DNA of 64,000 nucleotides from Galbibacter sp048266365 (GCF_048266365.1 NZ_JBLWZP010000010.1:62001-126000); one strand, 5' to 3'; shown: positions 48,149-57,310, counted from the stretch's first letter. Translations and numbers: made by a program. The notes: generated by a model from the letters alone, not told the origin.

Positions 48149-48947
48149 AAATTTTGGTTTCCAAAATCATTTTCCTGCTCCCTTTTAGCTCCTTCAGCTC
48201 CAGCATTAACTTTTCGTTGTCTCCTAAAACAAACTTTGGAACTACATACACAAAGCATTGACTTTCTCCATCAGTAATGGAATATGGCATTTTGTGTTTG
48301 TATATCACTTCTTGCTGCAATCTTTGATAAGAGGCTTTACGTTTTTTGTTTCCGTTGGTTCTATATACGTTGAGATAGTCGATTTCAAAATCGATTCCGG
48401 ACTTGTTTTTAACTTCAATGACCAAATACACTTCAGAAGCATCGTATGCCATTTTTTGCAATTGTACTTTGATGCCTTTTTTGCGTTTGGTTTCAATACT
48501 CTCAAAGTTGGATTTTAATAAATACTCGCTGAATTTTTGAAAATGGGTTATTCTATTTGTGTATTCGTTCAACGCTTTAACTTCGGGCTTCTGCTTAATC
48601 TTTATTGGAAGCTCGCTACCAATGCTTTCATTTTCGTTGATAAAATAATTCAGTTCTGGAAGTTTTTCAGAATACTTCAGAATATAAGAATAAACGCTAC
48701 CATCACTTGTAACGGTCAAAAGGTTGCTTTCAGTTCCAGGCTTCGCCTGTAACAATCCAAAATACTGCTCTTTTTCACGATTATAGGTGAATACAAAATG
48801 GGAAGCTCCGGTAATTCCCTGTCGTATTGGATTGGGAAAAAATAGGGCGACATTTTTCTTGTCGTTGGCATAAATGGTATCGAGGGGTTGTTGTGCAACT
48901 ATTGACATTGTACAAATAAATAGTAGTAATGTGACATATGTCTTCAT
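48147..48947 (-). CDS. traN: conjugative transposon protein TraN (DUF4138)
   Basis: A 266-residue exported protein with a signal peptide ending near MSIVAQQ, then the DUF4138 domain (TIYANDKKNVALFFPNPIRQ near the start; AYDASEVYLVIEVKNKSGID, then DYLNVYRTNG). TraN is the VirB9-like outer-membrane part of the Bacteroidetes type IV secretion channel. It is the last gene of the leftward tra operon, so traO, traP and traQ of CTnDOT are absent here or lie elsewhere. Confidence 0.93.
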   Translation of the reverse strand: MKTYVTLLLFICTMSIVAQQPLDTIYANDKKNVALFFPNPIRQGITGASHFVFTYNREKEQYFGLLQAKPGTESNLLTVTSDGSVYSYILKYSEKLPELNYFINENESIGSELPIKIKQKPEVKALNEYTNRITHFQKFSEYLLKSNFESIETKRKKGIKVQLQKMAYDASEVYLVIEVKNKSGIDFEIDYLNVYRTNGNKKRKASYQRLQQEVIYKHKMPYSITDGESQCFVYVVPKFVLGDNEKLMLELKELKGSRKMILETKI

Positions 48948-48957
48948 AATAATAAGT

Positions 48958-49935
48958 TTAGTAATTGCCCATTATTGGCTTACCTTGATATTTGGTTTTA
49001 GGAAGCCTTAAAATGAGTTTGTAATTGTCGGTTATTGTAACCTTTACGTTTTTATGGTTGCGTTGGAAAATTTTCTTGAAACCGCTTACTTGTGGAACAC
49101 CGGTAATGTTGATGTCGTCCACCATATCTCCAACGATTTCATTGGTAACTTCGGCTCTAAAACTGTTTTCGATATAAATGCCTTCGCTATCATCTTGAAA
49201 GTCATAGGCTTTCAATTTTACTGGCTGATGATTGATGTTCTCAATGTCTATGATTGTGCGATTGGGTTTAAAATCGACAAATCCGTAAATGGGCGTGTTT
49301 TTGGAATAGCGTTGTCCGTAAACGGTAGCGTCCTTTAGCAACCGCATTTGTAAACGATAATTAGTTTTAACCGTCTGTGTGCCATCAACCCGAACATATA
49401 TAAATTCATCGGTGTTCTTTGAGTTCAAATCATCATTTTCAATGGGATGCGAGGCAAAAAAGAGTTGATGCTCCAAAGCACGTTCTTTGGCTTCGACATT
49501 CGTTTCTTTTTCTACAATGGCATCCGTTGTGTCTTTTTCCTTCTTAATAGATGGTTTTGATGGTTTGTATCTGGGATTGATATTTTCAAACGTTCTATCT
49601 GAATATCGAATCTGTCCTTGCTGGTAGATGCTATCTACCATCTGCATTTTTTTCTTGTCCAATAAATCAGGGTCATACACGCCTGTGGAATCCAACAGCC
49701 GTTCATCATAAATACTTGGTGCATTGGTCTCCCTCACTTCCTTTAAATCGTTTAAGGCATCCAATTTGGAATCGTATTCCTTTTGGTCGTCTTCCAGTTT
49801 CGGTACGGGAATTTGATTGTTCTCTATGGTCGGTTCTTCGTCTTCTCCTAATACTAACATTGCATAACCACCTATAAAAAGCAGTATGCATACCAGCACG
49901 ATGGAAAAGACTATTTTATTTTTTTCTACTTTCAT
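48958..49935 (-). CDS. traM: conjugative transposon protein TraM
   Basis: A 325-residue protein with one N-terminal membrane helix (IVFSIVLVCILLFIGGYAML), a long charged linker, and a C-terminal beta-rich TraM domain (RLLKDATVYGQRYSKNTPIY, then VGDMVDDINITG). It is the VirB10-like bridge between inner and outer membrane in the conjugation channel. It is 10 bases upstream of traN. Confidence 0.93.
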   Translation of the reverse strand: MKVEKNKIVFSIVLVCILLFIGGYAMLVLGEDEEPTIENNQIPVPKLEDDQKEYDSKLDALNDLKEVRETNAPSIYDERLLDSTGVYDPDLLDKKKMQMVDSIYQQGQIRYSDRTFENINPRYKPSKPSIKKEKDTTDAIVEKETNVEAKERALEHQLFFASHPIENDDLNSKNTDEFIYVRVDGTQTVKTNYRLQMRLLKDATVYGQRYSKNTPIYGFVDFKPNRTIIDIENINHQPVKLKAYDFQDDSEGIYIENSFRAEVTNEIVGDMVDDINITGVPQVSGFKKIFQRNHKNVKVTITDNYKLILRLPKTKYQGKPIMGNY

Positions 49936-49957
49936 TGTATCTGTTTTTTAATATCCT

Positions 49958-50578
49958 TTATGGGCTTTCATAATTTTCTAATTTTCGTAATGTGTTTTCA
50001 AAAAAGTTGGTAATCAACAATCCGTGGGTATTATTAGGAAAGTTCCTGTCAACGTGAATCAAATTTCCTGTTGTGGTCAATTCATAAGTGTCGGTTACCG
50101 ACCCTCGGTTGATTTCAAAAATGGTTTTCGTTTCAAATTTGTAGGGCTCGTTTTGAATATCAACTTTGGATTCGATATTCAATACTTTTTGAACCAGCGA
50201 ATATTGCAACAAACGGTTATAAACACCATCGGCTTTTTTCTGTCGGTACAAAGCATCTACTGAACTATTGCCCAACCAGAGGGCTTTTTCCAAATTCTTT
50301 TCATAATTGCTGGCATCTATGTTATAGAAATAGGTATGGAATAATTCCAATTGTGCCAAGACTTCAACTTTTAAATTCTCCTGTTGAGATACCAGTTTGA
50401 GCGGAATAACGCTTCCATCCGTATTTACCACAAAGGCATTGTTAACCGTTTCTTTATGTAGTTTTATGACCATCAAAACGGAAATGATGCACGTGAGTAC
50501 TGCTCCGATAACAACCGTTAATACGATAAAGCGATTGAGTTTTAAGATGTTATAAATGTTTTTATATGGTGTTTTCAT
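49958..50578 (-). CDS. traK: conjugative transposon protein TraK
   Basis: A 206-residue protein with a single N-terminal membrane helix (RFIVLTVVIGAVLTCIISVL) and a periplasmic domain resembling VirB8-type assembly factors (LEKALWLGNSSVDALYRQK). It is a core component of the mating channel, placed between traJ and traM as in CTnDOT. Confidence 0.92.
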   Translation of the reverse strand: MKTPYKNIYNILKLNRFIVLTVVIGAVLTCIISVLMVIKLHKETVNNAFVVNTDGSVIPLKLVSQQENLKVEVLAQLELFHTYFYNIDASNYEKNLEKALWLGNSSVDALYRQKKADGVYNRLLQYSLVQKVLNIESKVDIQNEPYKFETKTIFEINRGSVTDTYELTTTGNLIHVDRNFPNNTHGLLITNFFENTLRKLENYESP

Positions 50579-50600
50579 TTAATTATTGATTTATGCTTTA

Positions 50601-51440
50601 TCAGCCTGTAAAGAGCCTGAAAGTGAACGAAGTCGCCCGTTTGTACAGTTTGAATTTCAGCAGCACAATAAATCCAATAGACCCTAATTGTAAAAGCGGT
50701 GCGAAAAAATTACTGCCCCAATCTGTACCAAATAAATCGCTCCAGAAATTGGTGTTGATTTCGGTATAAAGATTATTCACGAAAATATTGACCAGAAAGA
50801 AGGCAGGCACTAACATATATACACCAGCGTAAAGTTTGAAAAAGTTGTAGGCCAACGACCTGAATTTTTCAAAAACCGCCAAGCTGATGACCAAAGGGAA
50901 AAAGGCTTGCATTATGCCCAGCAAAAAGAATCGCTCTGCAAGGAATAATGGGTAGATAAACAAATCCAAAAGCCACAGAAATATTCCGACAATAAAGGAT
51001 AGTATCTTTAAACCATATAAAGGTGTAACCAGTGCTTCGTAGAGCATTGCCATTGCTTTAGTGGCGGCATCCCAAGCACTTACATCCTGTTCGATGTCAA
51101 TATCTTGCATCTGCAACGGAAGAAGTGCGGGTGCCGTGTCCCGATATTGGTTTTCAATGGCCACCAAAATAGTGTCGAAAACACCCAATACCTGTGTGGA
51201 AAAAATCACTAAAATTACTATTGCAAAGTTTTTGGCCAACTCCGCAGGTGTTAATCCCCAAGTGTAGCCCTCATTGTTGGCAACGCCTTCATTGTATTTT
51301 TTTAGGATGTTGATGAGAAAGAACAATATGGCAAGGGTCTTCATCCCCGCAATAGTGTATTGCGAGAAATCACTATTTTTTATCGTTTGAAAAATAGTGT
51401 CCACATATTCTAACCCTATGCCTAAAAAAATACCTGACAT
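50601..51440 (-). CDS. traJ: conjugative transposon protein TraJ
   Basis: A 279-residue polytopic inner-membrane protein with about six helices (for example ILSFIVGIFLWLLDLFIYPLF and LGIMQAFFPLVISLAVFEKF). Its TraJ_Bacteroides fold is the VirB6-like channel component. Its start overlaps the traI stop by one base, so translation is probably coupled. Confidence 0.93.
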   Translation of the reverse strand: MSGIFLGIGLEYVDTIFQTIKNSDFSQYTIAGMKTLAILFFLINILKKYNEGVANNEGYTWGLTPAELAKNFAIVILVIFSTQVLGVFDTILVAIENQYRDTAPALLPLQMQDIDIEQDVSAWDAATKAMAMLYEALVTPLYGLKILSFIVGIFLWLLDLFIYPLFLAERFFLLGIMQAFFPLVISLAVFEKFRSLAYNFFKLYAGVYMLVPAFFLVNIFVNNLYTEINTNFWSDLFGTDWGSNFFAPLLQLGSIGFIVLLKFKLYKRATSFTFRLFTG

Positions 51441-52021
51441 TAGTAATTGGTTTCTCGATTATTGATTTTGTGCTGCATTTCCCGAAATTGAATAATCTCC
51501 CGATAGCGTCTGGTTTTCGCCTCAATTTCCGCTACCATTTCCTTGGATTCCAATTCCTTTTCTTTGAGTACTTCGGCTCGTTCGGCATCGGTCATCTTCA
51601 TATTGTCGCTGGACAGGATTTGGTCGATATATTCCATACCTGCCATAGAATTTTCAAGGATGGCATCAAAAGAACCTGAAATACGAGTTACTTCATCTGG
51701 TTTGATAAAAGGGGAATTGAGTATTTCCCGTAAATCATCTTGAACCACATCATACAAGCGTTGGTTATTTCTTGCCAATTCCCTGACCGCTTTAAGTTGT
51801 TTGATGACATCGTTGACCTTATCGATATTTTCCTTTTGCGTTTTAAGGAATTTTACCGTCTTCATTAAATTGGCGGTCTGTTTACCGGATTCCAACAATG
51901 ATTTTACAAAAGAGATAAAGTTTGTGTTGTCATACACAGGCATCCCCTGGGCCGAAGCGTTACTTCCAATTAGCACTATAAATAGTGCGGATAACATTAG
52001 CTTTTTAATTGTCTGTCTCAT
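51440..52021 (-). CDS. traI: conjugative transposon protein TraI (DUF4141)
   Basis: A 193-residue secreted protein with a signal peptide ending SNASAQG, then a long helical DUF4141 domain (QTANLMKTVKFLKTQKENI, then NNQRLYDVVQDDLREI). By analogy with VirB5 it may be a minor pilus or channel component; this is inference. It lies between traG and traJ. Confidence 0.9.
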   Translation of the reverse strand: MRQTIKKLMLSALFIVLIGSNASAQGMPVYDNTNFISFVKSLLESGKQTANLMKTVKFLKTQKENIDKVNDVIKQLKAVRELARNNQRLYDVVQDDLREILNSPFIKPDEVTRISGSFDAILENSMAGMEYIDQILSSDNMKMTDAERAEVLKEKELESKEMVAEIEAKTRRYREIIQFREMQHKINNRETNY

Positions 52022-52032
52022 AATTTTTGTTT

Positions 52033-54435
52033 TTAAGAATTAATAAATATTTTAATGGCTTGCTCCATATTATTATGCTTTTCATAGAGCTTCATTATTT
52101 CTTCGCTCTCTCGTCCATCAGTTAAGTAGGCAGCAAAGACTTCTGGTGGTACTTCCAATCGGAAAATGTTGCTTTCCTTTCCAATTTTGATAAACATTTC
52201 GGTATATTTTCTTGTTCCTGTAAGGTTGTTCCGAATGGATTTTAACTGGTTTAAATCGTGACTGGAAAGGTTGAGCCTGCTTTTTAATTCGGCATAGCCT
52301 TTTTCATTGCGAAGGCTGTATATGACCTGTGTGTTTTCCAGAATACTTGCCGATGTTGAATTAGTAGGCAACTGGTTTATGGATTGCAGTATAATCCCAA
52401 TTGCTCCATTCTGTTTTCTAATGGCTTGGTAGTAGAATTCTACACTTTCGAGTACATTTCCGAATTTGAGCTGTTTGGCAAACTCGTCGAATAGGATGAT
52501 TCCCCTTTCGACTTTATTTCTCCAAATGGTTCTTTGAATGGCAGATTTAATCAACTTCAACATTACGGAAAGGATTTCCTTATTGTCCTTAACTTCATCC
52601 AGTTCAAACACAATCAACCTTTTATCCTCAATTTTGTAGATCTGGTCTTCGCTTACATTGAACAGGAAGCTGTACAAGCCATCATCCACATATTCAGAGA
52701 GAATGTGTAAAAAATCGTAGATGTTGAAATGCTGTTCCTGAATGTGTAGGGCTTCTAAAATGCTGTCCTTTTTGGTATCAACGAACTGGTATAAATTTTC
52801 CAAAGAATGTGTACAACCAACATTCTGTAGATAGTAGTAACGAAGCACTTTTTTGACTGCCACTTCTTCAGCCTTGGTAGTTTCCTTTCCTGAAGCTAAA
52901 AGTTCCAAAAGGAAGATTGCTAAATCTTCTAACCGCTCTGGTGTCAAATCATTGACATCAGAGATATAAAATGGATTGATACCCAAGTTTTTTCCTTGCT
53001 CGTAGCGAAGGATTATATGGTCGTTTGGATAGAGCTTGGCGAATTTTGAATATGAACCACCTAAATCAATAATAACCAGTCGGACGCCGACCTCGAAGTA
53101 CTGCCGTAGAATATTGTTCGCCAAAAAAGATTTTCCCTCTCCCGTAGGTGCGAAAATGGCAAAGTTTCGAGCTTTGATGCGTTTCTTTTTTTCATCCCAA
53201 ACATCCTTTAATACAGGAATGTTATGTTGCCTATCATTAAAGATGACACCTGTGGCATCTGACTGATAATTGGTGTTGTTGATATACAGGCAAAGGGCGT
53301 GTTTTAAATCGGTTACAAATAAATCTTCATTTGAAAAGTTGGAAGCAAAACAGCAGTATGAGTTTAAAAAATATTGCTTTCGTTCTTCGCCTTTTGGGTA
53401 ATAAGGCACTATATCCAGTTCCTTGAACTCGGTTTTTATCTTTGAAGCAATTCTTTCTAATTGTACTTCATCCTTATCCCAGAATATAATATTTAGATGT
53501 CCTCGAATGATTCTTGAACTATCATCCTCATTGATTTTGGCAACAATTTCTTCAATCTTCTTTAAGATGACTTTGTTCTGTGTTCCAAAATTGGAACTCT
53601 TTTTGAGTTCCTCGATTTTCTTGTCAAGCAGTTTTCGCCACTTATGTTTATCATCCAAATAAATAATTTGGTTGACAATATGGTTTTCATTCAGATTCAG
53701 ACCCAATCCGTCAATAAATCCCTGGTGGAATACAAAATCGTCCGAAGTGAATTTATCATTGGTCTTGCTACTCTGAACCACATCGCCAAAACACAGTTCG
53801 CTATTAACTGCCAGCACATCAAAATGATGGTCGCCAATTACAATATTTGATTTTTTCAATTGGATATCAGTATCAAAACCCTCGTTGAACCCATTGAAAT
53901 AAGCATTGGTCAATGATAGTATTTTATCAATGCCCAAAGGTGTTAATGAAATCTTTCGGCTATTGTTTACAAAAGAAACAGCATCGTTTACCGAAGCGAT
54001 AAATTCCTGTACGTTGTGGTCCATTTGCTTGTGGATGCCCTTTTCGACTTTACGGAACGGGTTAACGAACTTCGGTGCGTTCAAAGCTTTATTGTGTGGA
54101 AGGATAAAGAATAGGTAAGATGAATTCTTTATGAATTCCCTATTTTTAAAGTAATCGTGAGTGGCACGTTGCAAAAAGCTTTTTTTCGGAAGTTCTTCGG
54201 CTAAATATGCCGATTTCTGATAAATGTCCTGTTTATGGATAACCGTTGCAACAGGCAATGATTTAAACGCCTGAAACCACGAACCGTGGATGTCCTCAAA
54301 ATCTTTTTCCGCAAGGGAATAGATTTCGGGATTATCTACTTGATAGCCTAACACCACGTTGCCATTATTCGCAAAAACGATATGGTCTTGAATATCCAGA
54401 ATGGGATGATATGCCGATAGGTTAATCTTCTTCAT
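52033..54435 (-). CDS. traG: TraG-family conjugation ATPase (VirB4-like)
   Basis: An 800-residue cytoplasmic ATPase that powers the type IV channel. Walker A is FAPTGEGKSFLANNI near residue 430 and Walker B IILFDEFAKQL near residue 648, followed by LQSINQLPT. The N-terminal 400 residues form the CagE/VirB4-like domain. Its start overlaps the traF end by 14 bases, so the two are translationally linked. Confidence 0.94.
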   Translation of the reverse strand: MKKINLSAYHPILDIQDHIVFANNGNVVLGYQVDNPEIYSLAEKDFEDIHGSWFQAFKSLPVATVIHKQDIYQKSAYLAEELPKKSFLQRATHDYFKNREFIKNSSYLFFILPHNKALNAPKFVNPFRKVEKGIHKQMDHNVQEFIASVNDAVSFVNNSRKISLTPLGIDKILSLTNAYFNGFNEGFDTDIQLKKSNIVIGDHHFDVLAVNSELCFGDVVQSSKTNDKFTSDDFVFHQGFIDGLGLNLNENHIVNQIIYLDDKHKWRKLLDKKIEELKKSSNFGTQNKVILKKIEEIVAKINEDDSSRIIRGHLNIIFWDKDEVQLERIASKIKTEFKELDIVPYYPKGEERKQYFLNSYCCFASNFSNEDLFVTDLKHALCLYINNTNYQSDATGVIFNDRQHNIPVLKDVWDEKKKRIKARNFAIFAPTGEGKSFLANNILRQYFEVGVRLVIIDLGGSYSKFAKLYPNDHIILRYEQGKNLGINPFYISDVNDLTPERLEDLAIFLLELLASGKETTKAEEVAVKKVLRYYYLQNVGCTHSLENLYQFVDTKKDSILEALHIQEQHFNIYDFLHILSEYVDDGLYSFLFNVSEDQIYKIEDKRLIVFELDEVKDNKEILSVMLKLIKSAIQRTIWRNKVERGIILFDEFAKQLKFGNVLESVEFYYQAIRKQNGAIGIILQSINQLPTNSTSASILENTQVIYSLRNEKGYAELKSRLNLSSHDLNQLKSIRNNLTGTRKYTEMFIKIGKESNIFRLEVPPEVFAAYLTDGRESEEIMKLYEKHNNMEQAIKIFINS

Positions 54436-54706
54436 AATATAAACGACTTCCTTTTTTATTGCTGATAGTTTGTGGGAATACTTTTTTGATGTGCATCAAA
54501 GCAGGATTCTTGGTTATGTGGGTCAAAGCGATATACAATACACCGTTCAGTAGAAATACTGAAATGATAACAATAAAGCTGAAAGAAAAGATGATGAACA
54601 GTAATGAGCCTATAACAACGGTCATCATTAAAGCGAACAATGATATGGGCAGACCCATTATCACGGCTCGCTTGCGTATGTTTTTATACACTTCAAACCT
54701 TTTCAT
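54422..54706 (-). CDS. traF: conjugative transposon protein TraF (DUF4133)
   Basis: A 94-residue inner-membrane protein with two helices (about 19-60) and the family pattern FEVYKNIRKRAVIMGLPISL and VFPQTISNKKGSRLYYEED. It is the VirB3-like component. It overlaps both traE (1 base) and traG (14 bases). Confidence 0.92.
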   Translation of the reverse strand: MKRFEVYKNIRKRAVIMGLPISLFALMMTVVIGSLLFIIFSFSFIVIISVFLLNGVLYIALTHITKNPALMHIKKVFPQTISNKKGSRLYYEED

Positions 54707-54993
54707 TAGACTACGATGCTAATGAGATAAGTAAAGATGCCTACTACTGCTCCCGCAATCAATACAAAGACCAATACGCGGGTAATCCCTTTTTTTAAAT
54801 CAGCATTTTCTCCAAAAAAATGTCCGGCATTAAATAGAAAGCCAATTAAGAAGATAACGCCCAAAATAATGGGGAAAATGGTACGGATGGTATCGGAAAC
54901 ATCGTTTACAGAATCTTCGATACCTCCAATTTGTGCAAAAGTTGTACTTGAAATAAGTAATGATAAGATGGTTACATAATGTAATTTTTTCAT
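54706..54993 (-). CDS. traE: conjugative transposon protein TraE (DUF4134)
   Basis: A protein of about 95 residues from the ATG at 54993 (MKKLHYVTIL); an ATG at 55005 would add MTLI. A signal-like helix is followed by two further helices (TIFPIILGVIFLIGFLFNAGH and ITRVLVFVLIAGAVVGIFTY), the VirB2-like pilin pattern of DUF4134. It leads the tra operon, and the region upstream carries two operator-like palindromes. Confidence 0.9.
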   Translation of the reverse strand: MKKLHYVTILSLLISSTTFAQIGGIEDSVNDVSDTIRTIFPIILGVIFLIGFLFNAGHFFGENADLKKGITRVLVFVLIAGAVVGIFTYLISIVV

Positions 54994-55041
54994 AATCAAA
55001 GTCATTTAGATTTTACGTCAATTTTGATATTTGAAAAATAG

Positions 55042-55074
55042 TGTATATTGCTATACAAATAACTGATAATCAGT
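55042..55074. promoter_or_regulatory. paired palindromes in the traE/amidase divergent region
   Basis: TGTATATTGCTATACA (55042-55057) has six-base arms and ACTGATAATCAGT (55062-55074) is a perfect odd palindrome; they lie four bases apart. The position, about 50-80 bases before traE and 85-118 before the amidase, suits operators for one or both genes. Confidence 0.5.
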
Positions 55075-55159
55075 GAATTGTGAATAAAATATTTTTTGAA
55101 ATGATTTGTTTTTATTTGATGCGAATTGGTATCAAATTTTATGAAAATTGGAAAGTACT

Positions 55160-55825
55160 ATGTTGATAACTCTAAAATTTTGGAAGTGGGTAACGCCCAA
55201 AAACGTCAGTTTTGTGATTTTGATGTTACATTTCTGTGTGATTTTCGGTCAACAAAAAGTGATTGTTATAGACCCTGGACACGGTGGAAAAGATACTGGT
55301 GCAATCGGAAAAAATAAGGTTCAAGAAAAGGATGTAGTGTTGAAAATTGCCAAAGAAATTATAAGGCTAAATGAAACCCTTTTGAATGATAAATTTGATA
55401 TGTATTCGACCAGATACAAGGACACTTTAATTTCTTTATCTGATAGAAGTCGATTGGCTAAAAGCTTGAACGCTCACGTATATGTCTCGTTACATTGCAA
55501 TGCCTCAAATCCTTCTTCAAAAGGAATGGATGTTTATGTACATAAGTCCAATACTAATGAAGAAAATTTAAAAAAATCTATTGCGATGGGATTGTCTATT
55601 TTGAAAGAAAGCACCCCGAAATTGGGCTTTAAAAAACGAGCTATCCAATTTGCAAATTTTCAAGTGCTTCGTGAGAATATAGTATTTCGCCCTACAATAC
55701 TCATTGAAATGGGCTTTGTTACCAATAGCGATGAAGCGGACTATTTTTTGAAGCCTAAAAATATAGGAGCAATGGCGTTGGCCATTTTAATGGGATTGTA
55801 TAACTATTTAAATTATGTATTATGA
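55160..55825 (+). CDS. N-acetylmuramoyl-L-alanine amidase
   Basis: A 221-residue enzyme from the ATG at 55160 (MLITLKFWKW); a TTG at 55148 is less likely. A hydrophobic signal (about 12-30) ends at CVIFGQQ. The Amidase_3 domain has IDPGHGGKDTGAIGKN (first zinc ligand), a Glu in VQEKDVVL, VSLHCNA (second His) and LIEMGFVTNSDEADYF (catalytic Glu). It cuts peptidoglycan between muramic acid and L-Ala. Divergent from traE, it probably opens the wall for the mating channel. Confidence 0.92.
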   Translation: MLITLKFWKWVTPKNVSFVILMLHFCVIFGQQKVIVIDPGHGGKDTGAIGKNKVQEKDVVLKIAKEIIRLNETLLNDKFDMYSTRYKDTLISLSDRSRLAKSLNAHVYVSLHCNASNPSSKGMDVYVHKSNTNEENLKKSIAMGLSILKESTPKLGFKKRAIQFANFQVLRENIVFRPTILIEMGFVTNSDEADYFLKPKNIGAMALAILMGLYNYLNYVL

Positions 55826-55923
55826 AAGAATTGTTTATTGAGATTGTAAAGAGTTTGAGGGAAATAATTTTCTCTTTTTTTAAAGAAGCCTTTGTTTTTT
55901 TAAAATCTTTTGCTAAAAAATAA
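55822..55923 (+). CDS. 33-residue amphipathic peptide, coupled to the amidase
   Basis: An ORF of 34 codons including stop whose ATG overlaps the amidase stop (ATGA). It reads MKELFIEIVKSLREIIFSFF then KEAFVFLKSFAKK, a lysine-and-phenylalanine amphipathic helix. The overlap suggests translational coupling. It could be a membrane-binding peptide or a chance ORF; I know no family for it. Confidence 0.4.
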   Translation: MKELFIEIVKSLREIIFSFFKEAFVFLKSFAKK

Positions 55924-56016
55924 CCTTCGCGTTTTTGTATTTAAAACCTAAATTTTTCAAGCATCTTCCGTAAATTTAATGTACTGATTACATTAATATT
56001 TTTGACAAATCAGAAA

Positions 56017-56448
56017 ATGAGAACACTTGCAATTTTCTTTTTAAACGTCATCCAAAACACCTTGGGAATAACCTTTGGTTGGTTACTTAAACCTAAAACC
56101 AAACGGAATTCATACAAGGCTTTATCTGATGTAGAAAAGGTAAAATATCTTGAAAAAAGAAGGCAATATAAAGGCTACAAAAGGCAATGGCTGTATTTTA
56201 GATGTAGAGAGGAAGGATTATTGGAAACTTACCACAAGTTGTTCAAAACAGAAGTTGATGAACAAGATTCCGGAATTAAATTCAGCTTCGGTAAATACCA
56301 AGGGGAATTTGTCGAAGATATTTGGGAATCTGATAGGGAATATATCAATTGGCTGTCCCGACAAAAATGGTTAGCTCAATACTTGGACGAAAGCGATATG
56401 ATTCACGAATTGCTTCATTTAGAGGAAGAAAACCAAAGCCAGGGTTAA
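56017..56448 (+). CDS. uncharacterised element protein with DUF3820-like C-terminus
   Basis: A 143-residue protein from the ATG at 56017; a TTG at 56002 would add five residues. Residues about 1-22 are a hydrophobic helix (TLAIFFLNVIQNTLGITFGW). The middle is very basic (KYLEKRRQYKGYKRQWLYF). The end, FSFGKYQGEFVEDIWES, then YINWLSRQKWL, resembles the DUF3820/exonuclease-X-like 'FGKYKG' domain that binds DNA ends. It is convergent with the AAA ATPase gene, overlapping its end by four bases. A role in element DNA processing is possible but not shown. Confidence 0.6.
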   Translation: MRTLAIFFLNVIQNTLGITFGWLLKPKTKRNSYKALSDVEKVKYLEKRRQYKGYKRQWLYFRCREEGLLETYHKLFKTEVDEQDSGIKFSFGKYQGEFVEDIWESDREYINWLSRQKWLAQYLDESDMIHELLHLEEENQSQG

Positions 56449-57107
56449 TCTCTTTTATCACGACTGCTCTTATCAAAGGCAATCAAGTTGAACAATTGTC
56501 GCATTCTTGAACGCACTCGATTCCCGTAACGTTCCTCCAATTCTTTAGCATTTAAATTTGTGGTTGCGTGTGTCTTGATTTTGTGGCCCAAAAATAAATC
56601 GTAACGGGAAAGAATGATTTCTCCCATTACATTACAATCTTTACCAAAATGCCTTCCAGTTGGTTCTACACCTAAATCATCAAAACAATAAAACCTCTTA
56701 TCGCCATAATTTTCAATAATGGTGTAACCAATATTGTTAAAGGCAAATGCAATGTTCCGTGTGGGTATAACTTCATACGATTTTTGATGTGGCACAATAT
56801 GGCGTAACAGCTTCATTAAACTGGTCTTTCCGCAACCAACAGGACCGGAAAGTAAAATGCCTTTGTCGATGTCGATATTTAGCTTTTTGCAATTAGCTTC
56901 GTCCCTGATAAAATAATTACAGAGCTTGAATATAATATCACGGTCTTCTTCAAAAATTTTGAATTTCTTGCCAAAAAGTAGTTTTCCTTTGGCATTGAGA
57001 TAAATGAGCATTTTATCAAAATCATAAAGCATTTGATTGTCTTTCAGTTCTCCCAAGGTGTATTGAACGCTACCCTCGGTAATGATATGTGGTTTGTGGG
57101 GATTCAT
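56445..57107 (-). CDS. AAA+ ATPase of DnaC/IstB helicase-loader type
   Basis: A 220-residue P-loop protein with Walker A LSGPVGCGKTSLMKLL (about residues 92-107), Walker B FYCFDDLGVEP, a sensor-like HATTNLNAKELEERYG, and an arginine-rich end (NRVRSRMRQLFNLIAF). This is the pattern of DnaC/DnaI-type helicase loaders. Its start overlaps by 4 bases the preceding gene, which carries a DnaD-like C-terminal segment. Together they look like a primosome-type replication start module of the element. Confidence 0.85.
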   Translation of the reverse strand: MNPHKPHIITEGSVQYTLGELKDNQMLYDFDKMLIYLNAKGKLLFGKKFKIFEEDRDIIFKLCNYFIRDEANCKKLNIDIDKGILLSGPVGCGKTSLMKLLRHIVPHQKSYEVIPTRNIAFAFNNIGYTIIENYGDKRFYCFDDLGVEPTGRHFGKDCNVMGEIILSRYDLFLGHKIKTHATTNLNAKELEERYGNRVRSRMRQLFNLIAFDKSSRDKRD

Positions 57108-57310
57108 AAGGGTTCATTATAATTTTTGTTGGAACTCGTCTTTAGGTTGTCCGTATTTTGGCTAACCGCAACCATCGTTTTTTCTTCTTTGAGTTCGTCC
57201 GCTTTTAACATCCAGTTGCGGGCTGTGGCGTGCCAATCGACAATTTTTGTTCTGCCACCTACTTTCCAACCAATACCTTGGTAGTGGTTGTAAAACTTTT
57301 TGGCTTCCAA
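57104..57310 (-). CDS. C-terminal DnaD-like segment, split from the gene upstream
   Basis: 68 residues from a TTG at 57310. The segment MEAKKFYNHYQGIGWKVGGR, followed by TKIVDWHATARNWMLKADE, resembles the 'FYxxYxxxGWxxG...DWxxAxRxW' motif at the end of DnaD-like and phage replication proteins. The frame is open upstream to a TAA at 57404-57406 (the codons before the TTG read FFEKENWPEL), directly in frame with the gene at 57404-57790. It is therefore probably the detached end of one larger gene, and the TTG is an arbitrary start. Confidence 0.55.
   Translation of the reverse strand: MEAKKFYNHYQGIGWKVGGRTKIVDWHATARNWMLKADELKEEKTMVAVSQNTDNLKTSSNKNYNEPL

Noticed and set aside
48305..48505. Minus-strand ORF inside traN
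   Set aside because: Out-of-frame shadow of traN with no start context or homologous pattern.
55126..55317. 63-residue plus-strand ORF at the start of the amidase gene
   Set aside because: It overlaps the amidase coding frame; the amidase frame has the family motifs and this one has none.
57104..57310. Treating the 68-residue ORF as a normal independent gene
   Set aside because: It starts with TTG inside an open frame continuous with the upstream gene except for one TAA; a detached C-terminus is the simpler reading.
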